A stretch of 23,029 nucleotides of DNA from an uncultured Collinsella sp. (lineage in GTDB: Bacteria > Actinomycetota > Coriobacteriia > Coriobacteriales > Coriobacteriaceae). Each line of letters begins with the position of its first letter. Within the stretch, counting starts at the first letter, position 1. The stretch is from positions 1 to 23,029 of the forward strand of contig URLR01000030.1 in the NCBI GenBank assembly GCA_900548815.1, written 5' to 3'. This document shows positions 6,594-13,249 of the stretch, in pieces. The notes under the pieces were generated by a model, which had not been told where the DNA came from, ran no database searches, and was given only the letters and a program-made list of their open reading frames with translations. A program made the translations under genes and the position numbers.

Positions 6594-7994
6594 ATGGACT
6601 ACCGCAAATCAGCCCAAGAGGTGCTCGACAACATCGGTGGCGCCGACAACGTTATTTCGGCCGCACACTGCGCCACGCGTCTGCGCCTGGTGGTTGCCGA
6701 TAACGCCAAGGTCGACAAGGAGGCCCTCGAGAATATCGACGGCGCCAAGGGCGTCTTTGAGGCCCAGGGCCAGCTGCAGATTATCTTTGGCACCGGCACC
6801 GTCAATAAGGTGTACGACGAGTTCATCGCCCTCGGCGGTATCAATGCCGCCTCTAAGGCCGAGGTCAAGGAGGCCGCGGCACAGCAGCAGAACATCTTTA
6901 TGCGTGCCATTAAGGTGCTCGGCGACGTCTTTGTCCCCATTATCCCCGCCATCGTGGCTTCGGGCCTGCTGCTGGGCATTATGAGCGCCCTCAACTTTAT
7001 GGCCTCCAACGGCTTTATCGCGCTCGACACCAATAACTTTATTTATAAGATTGCCGACCTGGTCTCGGGCACGTCCTTTGGCATTCTGCAGATCCTGATC
7101 GGTTACTCCGCCGCTAAGGCCTTTGGCGCCAACCCGTATCTGGGCGCCGTCGTCGGTGGTGCATTCATCAACTCCTCGCTGCAGAGCGCCTATACGGTTG
7201 CCTCCGAGGGCGTGCAGACCATGGTCAACGTCATCCCCGGCGTGTACAGCTTTGAGTGGGTCGGCTATCAGGGCCATGTGATCCCCATCGTTATCGCCTG
7301 CGCCATTCTGGCCTTCCTCGAGAAGCGTCTGCACAAGATCGTTCCCGAGATGTTCGATCTCTTTGTGACCCCGCTTGTCTCGGTGTTCGTGACCGTGCTC
7401 GTGACGCTCGTTGCCGTCGGCCCCATCTTTGTGTGGGCTGAGAACGCCATCCTCGGTCTGATCCAGGCCCTGCTGACCCTGCCCTTCGGCATCGGTTCTT
7501 TTATCGTCGGCCTGTTCTATGCTCCCACGGTCGTTACCGGTATCCACCAGATGTACACCGCCATCGACCTGGGCCAGCTCGCCCAGTACGGCGTGACCTA
7601 CTGGCTGCCCATCGCCAGCGCTGCCAACATCGCCCAGGGTGGTGCCGCGCTCGCCGTTGCCTTTAAGACCCGCGATGCCAAGATTAAGGGCCTGGCGCTT
7701 CCTTCGGCTCTGTCCGCCTTCATGGGCATTACCGAGCCTGCCATCTTTGGTGTGAACCTACGCTTCTTTAAGCCCTTCATCGCCGGCTGCATCGGCGGTG
7801 GTTGCGGCGCCCTGGTCTGCGCGCTCACTTCGCTGGCTGCCTCCGGCACGGGCGTTACCGGTATCTTCGGTATCCTGCTGTGCCTGGCCCAGCCCGTGCA
7901 GTACGCGATCATGTTTGCGGTCGCCGCGATGGTTTCCTTTGGCGTCTCGTTTGTCCTGTACAAGGACGAGCCCAAGGCTTCCGAGCAGGCCTAA
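6594..7994 (+). CDS. scrA: Sucrose-family PTS permease, EIIBC
   Basis: This 466-residue inner-membrane transporter phosphorylates its sugar during uptake. The N-terminal IIB domain (residues 1-85) contains AAHCATRLRL with the phosphocysteine Cys26, in the glucose/sucrose-family form. After a linker the IIC domain has about ten membrane segments and the conserved GITEPAIFGVNLRFFKPF near its end. There is no IIA domain, as in many sucrose permeases that borrow IIA from the glucose system. The ATG at 6594 follows a GGAGGAAAGGG ribosome site; an earlier in-frame GTG at 6561 has none. Sucrose is the most likely substrate because a sucrose-6-phosphate hydrolase follows; trehalose or a beta-glucoside is less likely. 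Confidence 0.87.
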   Translation: MDYRKSAQEVLDNIGGADNVISAAHCATRLRLVVADNAKVDKEALENIDGAKGVFEAQGQLQIIFGTGTVNKVYDEFIALGGINAASKAEVKEAAAQQQNIFMRAIKVLGDVFVPIIPAIVASGLLLGIMSALNFMASNGFIALDTNNFIYKIADLVSGTSFGILQILIGYSAAKAFGANPYLGAVVGGAFINSSLQSAYTVASEGVQTMVNVIPGVYSFEWVGYQGHVIPIVIACAILAFLEKRLHKIVPEMFDLFVTPLVSVFVTVLVTLVAVGPIFVWAENAILGLIQALLTLPFGIGSFIVGLFYAPTVVTGIHQMYTAIDLGQLAQYGVTYWLPIASAANIAQGGAALAVAFKTRDAKIKGLALPSALSAFMGITEPAIFGVNLRFFKPFIAGCIGGGCGALVCALTSLAASGTGVTGIFGILLCLAQPVQYAIMFAVAAMVSFGVSFVLYKDEPKASEQA

Positions 7995-8011
7995 GAGCTT
8001 TTGATTGAGGG

Positions 8012-8042
8012 AATGCCCGCGGGCTGTATGCTCGCGGGCGTT
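8012..8042 (+). terminator. Stem-loop between scrA and scrB
   Basis: AATGCCCGCG (8012-8021) pairs with CGCGGGCGTT (8033-8042), ten pairs including one wobble, with an 11-nt loop. Only three T residues end the stem, so it is at best a weak terminator. It may lower scrB expression relative to scrA, or stabilise the scrA message. No operator or clear promoter is seen in the 107-nt gap. Confidence 0.5.
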
Positions 8043-8101
8043 TCCCGTATCTGGTGCCGATCTCTGGCGCCTTGTAACTTTCGATCCGTTAGGACTTTGA
8101 T

Positions 8102-9640
8102 ATGTCTAATGCACTTGGCCGCGACCTTGCAAAGTTGGTTGCCGCTGTTGACGCCGCCGCCTCTGAGTGCGGTCATGGCGTGTATGGCCAGCGCTTCCAT
8201 ATTATGCCGCCGGCTGGCTGGCTCAACGACCCCAACGGTCTTTGCCAAGCGGGCGGCGTGTTCCACGCTTATTTTCAATACGCGCCGTTTGACGTCGAGG
8301 GTGGCGTTAAGGTCTGGGGTCATGCGACGAGTCGCGATCTTATGACGTGGGACTACGTTGGCGCCCCACTGTTGCCTGACGAGCCGTTCGATTGCCATGG
8401 TGTGTATTCGGGCTCCGCGCTTGCCGAGGACGGCCGCATTCGCGTGCTTTATACAGGCAACGTTAAGCTTTCCGATGCAGACGGCACGTACGACTACGTC
8501 AATACCGGCCGCCGCGCCGATACCGTCTATGTTGAGAGCGTTGATGGCCTTGCCGGTCGGGAGTTCAGCCAAAAGCGCGTGGTGCTTGCGTCCGATGATT
8601 ATCCCGAGGACTTGACCTGCCATGTGCGCGATCCCAAGGTGTGGCGTGACGCGGACGGGCGTTATCACATGGTGCTGGGCGCACGTCGTCGCGTGGATGG
8701 CCCGCATGTCGATAGTCGATTTTGCGCCATGCACGGCGAGGGTGCCGGGCGCGATGTGGGCGAGATTCTGGTGTATGGCTCAGCCGATATGCTGAGCTGG
8801 CAGCTCGAGAGCCGCGTGTCTACGGCCGAGCGTTTTGGCTTTATGTGGGAGTGCCCCGGCTATATCGAGCTCGATGCGAATGGCGATACCGCTGCATTTT
8901 TGTCGTTCTCGCCCCAGGGTCTTGAGGGCGGTCGTTGGGACCGCGGCAATGTGTATGCAGCGGGCTACATGCCTGTTACGGGCGACATTACGGGTGGCAA
9001 TGACGCTTATGAGCTGGGCGAGTTCCGCCTGTGGGACGCTGGTTTTGACTTCTATGCTCCGCAGGAGTTTACGTCCGAGGACGGTCGCCACATTCTGATC
9101 GGCTGGATGGGCATGCCCGATGAGCCGACCTATGGCAACACACCGACGCTGGTTGCGGGCTGGCAGCACTGCATGACGGTGCCGCGTGAGCTTACAGCCG
9201 GTGCCAGCGGCGTGGTGCTGCAGCAGCCGGCGCGCGAGATTGAGCACCATTATGTCTCGGTGCGTGTAGGGGAGGGCTCGTTGGAGGTTGCCGGCGATAC
9301 CTGCTTTGACGTTGTTGTTGACGGTGCCGACGGCGCGTTTACCGCAAACGTTGATGGCGAGCTGAAGCTGGCGTTTGTGCCCGCCAATGGCGAGCTGCCC
9401 GCGCGCTTTGAGATGCGATTTACCGATGAGGGTCGCGCTTCTGCCGGCTGCGGTCGCACCGTGCGCTGGGAGCCTATCGACGAGGTTCGTAACGTGCGCA
9501 TTGTTGGCGATGTCTCGTCGGTCGAGGTATTTGTGAACGATGGCGCGCTCGTGTTTTCGACGCGCATCTATCCCGAGGCCTATGGCGTGACGGTTGACGC
9601 TCCGGGTGCGAGCGTGAACTATCACACGCTCAACATCTAG
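8102..9640 (+). CDS. scrB: Sucrose-6-phosphate hydrolase (GH32)
   Basis: The 512-residue cytosolic enzyme would cleave sucrose 6-phosphate delivered by the PTS into glucose 6-phosphate and fructose. All three GH32 catalytic motifs are present: WLNDPNG with nucleophile Asp43, HVRDPKVW with transition-state stabiliser Asp177, and MWECPGY with acid/base Glu250. The five-bladed propeller domain fills about residues 30-350, and a beta-sandwich follows (about 370-510), the usual GH32 architecture and length. There is no signal peptide, which argues for an intracellular phospho-sugar enzyme rather than a secreted invertase or levanase. No fructokinase gene lies in the window. It is the last gene of the sucrose unit and is followed by a strong terminator. 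Confidence 0.9.
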   Translation: MSNALGRDLAKLVAAVDAAASECGHGVYGQRFHIMPPAGWLNDPNGLCQAGGVFHAYFQYAPFDVEGGVKVWGHATSRDLMTWDYVGAPLLPDEPFDCHGVYSGSALAEDGRIRVLYTGNVKLSDADGTYDYVNTGRRADTVYVESVDGLAGREFSQKRVVLASDDYPEDLTCHVRDPKVWRDADGRYHMVLGARRRVDGPHVDSRFCAMHGEGAGRDVGEILVYGSADMLSWQLESRVSTAERFGFMWECPGYIELDANGDTAAFLSFSPQGLEGGRWDRGNVYAAGYMPVTGDITGGNDAYELGEFRLWDAGFDFYAPQEFTSEDGRHILIGWMGMPDEPTYGNTPTLVAGWQHCMTVPRELTAGASGVVLQQPAREIEHHYVSVRVGEGSLEVAGDTCFDVVVDGADGAFTANVDGELKLAFVPANGELPARFEMRFTDEGRASAGCGRTVRWEPIDEVRNVRIVGDVSSVEVFVNDGALVFSTRIYPEAYGVTVDAPGASVNYHTLNI

Positions 9641-9678
9641 GCGTTTCGTCGCATATCGGCGCTATACTGCAGCCGTTG

Positions 9679-9714
9679 CCCACGATGCGGGGAACACCCG
9701 TATCGTGGGTTTTT
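9679..9714 (+). terminator. Intrinsic terminator after scrB
   Basis: A 13-bp stem (9679-9691 with 9697-9709, one G-U pair) with a 5-nt loop is followed directly by TTTTT (9710-9714). It ends the sucrose operon. A TATACT at 9663-9668, just before it, could be a -10 box for the next gene, in which case the hairpin would sit in that gene's leader. Confidence 0.88.
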
Positions 9715-9736
9715 GCTTATGAAAGGGCGGTGCCTT

Positions 9737-10726
9737 GTGGATGTACAGCAGCTAGAAGAGGCCTGGGCTGTAAGGACCGGCGCGCGTGAGGCGCGTCTTG
9801 TTGCGGCCCCGCATGTGCCGGCGGCTCTGTCGCTGCTGGGTATTGTGCGTCCTGGTGACCGCCTGGTGGCCTTTGCGGACGACTTTGTCGATGCGTTTGC
9901 GAGCGGCTTTGATGGCTGCGATGTCGCGCTGGTGGGCTCGTGGTCCGCCGATGCGTTTGCTGCCGCGTCCGAGGGCTTTGATGCTTCGCTTGATGCCGAG
10001 GGGTTGCACCTGTGGTGGTTCGTCAACTCCATCGGCGGGTTTGGTTTGTGTGTGCCCGACCTTCGCGCTCTGGGCCGCGCGGCTCGCGAGGCACGTGCGC
10101 TGCTCGTGGTGGATAACACCGTGGCTTCCATCTTTGGCTGCGATCCTTTGCGTTTGGGTGCCGTGCTGTCGCTCGAGGCACTCGACCGCGTGTTCGCCGG
10201 TGAGGCGCCGCGCAAGCTCGTTGCCGCTTCGGTGGCGCGCTCGCAGCTCAAACGCCATCGCGTGGATGCCGCGGCTGAGTGCGCGCATGCCCTGCTCGAG
10301 GGCTGTGGCTTGGCCAAGCTTGATATGCCTGCTGACGAGGTCGGTGTGCTGGAGCGCGGGCTGGACTCGCTCGATGCCCGCATGCAGGCGCATTTCGACC
10401 GCGCACGTGCGCTTGCCGAGTATCTGGCCGCCAATGAGATGGTGCGCAACGTGCGCTATCCCGGGCTGAGCTCGCATCCCGACCATGCGGCTGCAACGGG
10501 AATCCTCGAGCACGGTTTTGGCCCGGCAGTTGAATTTGACCTGATAGAGCGTAGCGCAGGCGAGCTGTTCGACGCTTTGCCGGGGGAGTTTCGCACATCG
10601 CCTGCCGGCGGCGCAACGACGCGTCTTTCGGCCCCACGTGGCAAACAGGGGAGCACCGTCCGCCTCTTCGCCGGCACCGACGACCCCTTGATCGTGGCCG
10701 CCACCCTAGACAACGCCCTCCGATGA
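9737..10726 (+). CDS. Cys/Met-metabolism PLP-fold protein, likely cofactor-less
   Basis: The 329-residue protein aligns by eye with the cystathionine synthase/lyase superfamily. It has LLVVDNTVAS (122-131), matching the Asp that holds the PLP pyridine nitrogen. It also has a C-terminal domain with VRNVRYPGLSSHPDH and a final VRLFAGTDD. However, the block that normally reads HSATKY, carrying the Schiff-base lysine, is here GAVLSLEALDRVFAGE (141-156) without a lysine. The N-terminal region is also short (the family usually has 380-400 residues). The enzyme activity is therefore doubtful; a regulatory or structural paralogue is possible. The GTG at 9737 has AAAGGG 9 nt upstream; an ATG at 9719 lies almost in the terminator T-run and is less likely. 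The frame is intact. Confidence 0.75.
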   Translation: MDVQQLEEAWAVRTGAREARLVAAPHVPAALSLLGIVRPGDRLVAFADDFVDAFASGFDGCDVALVGSWSADAFAAASEGFDASLDAEGLHLWWFVNSIGGFGLCVPDLRALGRAAREARALLVVDNTVASIFGCDPLRLGAVLSLEALDRVFAGEAPRKLVAASVARSQLKRHRVDAAAECAHALLEGCGLAKLDMPADEVGVLERGLDSLDARMQAHFDRARALAEYLAANEMVRNVRYPGLSSHPDHAAATGILEHGFGPAVEFDLIERSAGELFDALPGEFRTSPAGGATTRLSAPRGKQGSTVRLFAGTDDPLIVAATLDNALR

Positions 10727-10794
10727 TTTTTCTGGGGATTAAAAAATCATTAGGTACACAATGATTTTTTAATCCCCGTCCCAGAAAAATCATC
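10722..10794. repeat. Nested AT-rich palindrome between convergent genes
   Basis: The arms 10722-10751 and 10760-10794 pair as two 15-bp perfect blocks separated by a 5-nt bulge on the right side, with an 8-nt loop. ATGATTTTT and its complement occur four times, so each half can also fold on itself. It overlaps the stop codon of the PLP-fold gene and faces the 3' end of the minus-strand regulator, so a two-way terminator is plausible. Confidence 0.8.
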
Positions 10795-10829
10795 TATGGT
10801 GACCGACCGGCTAAAAAGCCCCAAATTGG

Positions 10830-11174
10830 CTACTCTTTGATGCTGGCGATGAGGGCGTTGGCTTTGGTGGCGATGACGTTGTTGATGTCGGTCTGCAGCT
10901 CCTCGTAGGCCGCTATGGCTCGCTCGCCGGCGGGGGTGAGGGTGGATCCGCGGGCTCCGTCGCGCTCGATGAGCTTGCAGCCCAGCTGTCCTTCGGCCTC
11001 GTTCACAATGCGCCAGGCCTTGGAGTACGCCATGCCCATGCTCTTGGCGGCGCGGTTGAGCGAGTGCTCGCGGGCGATGCCCTGCAGCAGTAAGACGCAG
11101 CCGTGGCCGAACACGCCCGGCAGATCTTTGTCGCACGCTTGAATGACCAACTTTGCCGTCGTCTTGTACTTCAT
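10830..11174 (-). CDS. ModE-like/LysR-type winged-helix regulator
   Basis: The 114-residue protein resembles the DNA-binding N-terminal domain of ModE, which is a LysR-type winged helix. It shows LLLQGIAREHSLNRAAKSMG, then MAYSKAWRIVNEAEGQLGCKLIERD as the recognition helix region, and a wing with GSTLTPAGER. The molybdate-binding TOBE domains of full ModE are absent, as in many single-domain homologues. ATG at 11174 has GGAG 3 nt before it; a GTG at 11183 would add three residues. It is transcribed away from guaB, and no molybdate transport or molybdoenzyme gene lies in this window, so its targets and ligand are unknown. The gene is convergent with the PLP-fold gene. Confidence 0.8.
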   Translation of the reverse strand: MKYKTTAKLVIQACDKDLPGVFGHGCVLLLQGIAREHSLNRAAKSMGMAYSKAWRIVNEAEGQLGCKLIERDGARGSTLTPAGERAIAAYEELQTDINNVIATKANALIASIKE

Positions 11175-11258
11175 ACGCTCCACGTCTCCCCGCTAAAGTG
11201 TTTGCTGGGCAAACGCAAAGCCTGCGTCAAACCCTCGTGTGCTCTTCTTAAATCATGC

Positions 11259-11288
11259 ATTGTAGCAGTCAAAGTGCGTTAAGATACT
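11259..11288. promoter_or_regulatory. Overlapping divergent promoters, regulator and guaB
   Basis: On the plus strand TTGTAG (11260-11265), a 17-nt spacer and GATACT (11283-11288) form a plausible guaB promoter. On the minus strand the same DNA reads TGCTACAAT (11267 to 11259), an extended -10 box for the regulator gene. The two would share bases, so transcription in the two directions could compete. These are weak-consensus calls made by eye. Confidence 0.45.
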
Positions 11289-11367
11289 TCCCCAGTATTG
11301 GGCGCCCAAGGTTGGGCTGGGTCCTACGAGGCCTGCAGCCGACCGGTCGCATGGAAAAAGGAGAAAC

Positions 11368-12879
11368 ATGGCTACGTTCTTTCCCGGTGAGTCCCACACG
11401 TTTTCGGAGTATCTGCTGGTCCCTGGCTACTCGTCCTCGCAGTGCATCCCCAACAACGTCTCTCTTAAGACGCCGCTAACCCGCTTTAAGCGCGGTGAGA
11501 AGCCGGCAATCACCCTGAACATCCCCATGGTTTCCGCCATCATGCAGTCCGTCTCGGGCGTCGACATGGGTGTCGCGCTCGCTACCGAGGGTGGCCTGTC
11601 CTTCATTTACGGTTCCCAGAGCGCCGAGTCCGAGGCCGCTATGGTCAAGGCCGTCAAGGATCACAAGGCCGGCTTTGTTCAGTCCGATTCCACGCTGACC
11701 CCCGACATGACCATGGAGCAGGTCATCGAGCTCAAGGAGAAGACCGGTCACTCCACCATGCCGGTCACCGACGACGGCACTCCCAAGGGCAAGCTCCTGG
11801 GCATCGTCACCAGCCGTGACTATCGCCCCAGCCGCGATGATCACCAGACGAAGGTCTCCGAGTTCATGACCCCGCGCGAGCAGCTCATCGTGGGCGACAA
11901 GAACATCAGCCTCAAGGTTGCCAACGACGTCATCTGGGACAACAAGCTCAACGCCCTGCCCATCGTCGACGATAACGATCACCTTATGGGCATCGTCTTC
12001 CGCAAGGATTACGACAGCCACAAGACCAACCCCAACGAGCTGCTCGACGGCGACAAGCGCTACATGGTCGGTGCCGGTATCAACACCCGCGACTATGCCG
12101 AGCGCGTGCCGCTGCTTATCGAGGCCGGCGCCGATGTCCTGTGCATCGACTCTTCCGAGGGCTTCAGCGAGTGGCAGAAGCGCACCATCGAGTGGATCCG
12201 CGCCAACTACGGCGAGGACGTCAAGGTCGGTGCCGGTAACGTCGTCGACGCCGAGGGCTTTCGCTTTTTGGCCGATTGCGGTGCCGACTTCATCAAGGTC
12301 GGTATCGGCGGCGGTTCCATCTGCATTACCCGCGAGACCAAGGGTATCGGTCGTGGCCAGGCCACCGCGCTGATCGACGTCTGCCGCGCTCGCGACGAGT
12401 ACTACGAGGAGACCGGCGTCTACGTGCCCGTGTGCTCCGACGGTGGCATCGTTTACGACTACCACATGACGCTCGCCCTTGCCATGGGTGCCGACTTTAT
12501 GATGCTGGGCCGCTACTTCGCCCGCTTCGATGAGAGCCCGACCGAGCGCGTCAACGTGAACGGCCAGTACATGAAGGAGTACTGGGGCGAGGGTTCTGCG
12601 CGTGCTCGCAACTGGCAGCGCTACGACCTGGGCGGCGCCGCGAAGCTTAGCTTCGTCGAGGGCGTCGACTCCTACGTTCCCTACGCCGGTTCCCTCAAGG
12701 ACGGCGTGGGCGGCACGCTCTACAAGGTCAAGTCCACGATGTGCAACTGCGGCGCCCTCTCGATCCCCGAGCTCCAGGAAAAGGCACGCCTGACCCTGGT
12801 AAGCTCCACCTCCATCGTCGAAGGCGGCGCCCACGACGTTGTCGTCAAGGATTCCCAGCAGAGCGTCAGCTACCGCTAG
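11368..12879 (+). CDS. guaB: IMP dehydrogenase
   Basis: The 503-residue enzyme oxidises IMP to XMP with NAD+, the committed step of guanine nucleotide synthesis. It has the TIM-barrel catalytic domain interrupted by a pair of CBS domains (about residues 95-225). The catalytic loop is GIGGGSICITRE with Cys319, and the mobile flap carries the Arg-Tyr pair in RNWQRYDLGG. Bacterial enzymes usually read GPGSICTTR, so the Pro-to-Gly and Thr-to-Ile changes are noteworthy, though the catalytic residues are kept. The ATG follows AAAAAGGAG. It is monocistronic: its own promoter candidate and a 73-nt leader with GC-rich hairpins lie upstream, and a repeat element and a terminator lie downstream. Confidence 0.93.
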   Translation: MATFFPGESHTFSEYLLVPGYSSSQCIPNNVSLKTPLTRFKRGEKPAITLNIPMVSAIMQSVSGVDMGVALATEGGLSFIYGSQSAESEAAMVKAVKDHKAGFVQSDSTLTPDMTMEQVIELKEKTGHSTMPVTDDGTPKGKLLGIVTSRDYRPSRDDHQTKVSEFMTPREQLIVGDKNISLKVANDVIWDNKLNALPIVDDNDHLMGIVFRKDYDSHKTNPNELLDGDKRYMVGAGINTRDYAERVPLLIEAGADVLCIDSSEGFSEWQKRTIEWIRANYGEDVKVGAGNVVDAEGFRFLADCGADFIKVGIGGGSICITRETKGIGRGQATALIDVCRARDEYYEETGVYVPVCSDGGIVYDYHMTLALAMGADFMMLGRYFARFDESPTERVNVNGQYMKEYWGEGSARARNWQRYDLGGAAKLSFVEGVDSYVPYAGSLKDGVGGTLYKVKSTMCNCGALSIPELQEKARLTLVSSTSIVEGGAHDVVVKDSQQSVSYR

Positions 12880-12888
12880 GCGGCTTTC

Positions 12889-12974
12889 CCAAGCACCGCA
12901 CCTTGGACCTCAAACCGTCGCTCGCGTACCAAAGTACGCGTCGCTCCTCTTTCACGGCAATCTGCGGCACTTGG
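12889..12974. repeat. Interspersed structured repeat, copy 2
   Basis: The core 12909-12959 matches 5236-5287 except for the central loop and two single-base changes. The flanking arms 12889-12900 and 12963-12974 are unrelated in sequence to those of copy 1 but also complement each other (10 of 12 positions, with pairing continuing outward). It begins about 10 nt after the guaB stop. The interval 12880-13249 holds this repeat, a terminator-like stem-loop, a small 6-bp hairpin at 13009-13025 and the long hairpin before leuS; I see no gene in it. Confidence 0.75.
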
Positions 12975-13038
12975 AAAACCCGACCATGCTTGGGCGGGTA
13001 ACAATTATTGGTTGATTCACAACCACGTTATTTAGATA

Positions 13039-13073
13039 AAGCGAGATGCCTGTAAGTTGCAGGCATCTCGCTT
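13039..13073. terminator. Stem-loop terminator downstream of guaB
   Basis: AAGCGAGATGCCTG (13039-13052) and CAGGCATCTCGCTT (13060-13073) form a perfect 14-bp stem with a 7-nt loop. The stem ends in AA/TT and is followed by GTCGTATTTG, only a weak T tract. It is the best termination candidate between guaB and leuS and might work in both directions. Confidence 0.65.
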
Positions 13074-13107
13074 GTCGTATTTGCTATCATCAGTCAAGTT
13101 AACCTTA

Positions 13108-13226
13108 GGGTCGGTCGGCTTAGCTTTGTTCGCTACAAGTTCCGCACGCAAAGAAGAGCACTTAATGTGCTCTTCGTCTTGCGCAGGACTGTCCGCAGTA
13201 GCGAACAAAGCTAAGCCGACCGACCC
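13108..13226. repeat. 119-nt long hairpin upstream of leuS
   Basis: The outer arms 13108-13136 and 13198-13226 are a perfect 29-bp inverted repeat. Inside them, 13138-13161 and 13167-13190 pair imperfectly, with a perfect inner block GAAGAGCAC/GTGCTCTTC and a 5-nt TTAAT loop, so nearly the whole element folds into one rod. It ends 23 nt before the leuS ATG. No target-site duplication is evident and no protein is encoded. Confidence 0.85.
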
Positions 13227-13249
13227 CAGCTAAGATTAAAGGAGCTGAT

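Noticed and set aside
13009..13025. Small hairpin TGGTTG/CAACCA
   Set aside because: A 6-bp stem with a 5-nt loop is easily expected by chance and has no supporting context.
13101..13232. Insertion-sequence target duplication flanking the long hairpin
   Set aside because: The flanks (CCTTA on the left, CAGCTAAG on the right) do not show a convincing direct repeat, so mobility is not supported from this copy alone.
13081..13249. T-box riboswitch before leuS
   Set aside because: AGGGTCGGTCGGC looks a little like the T-box sequence, but it is one arm of the 29-bp inverted repeat and no specifier loop or following terminator is seen.
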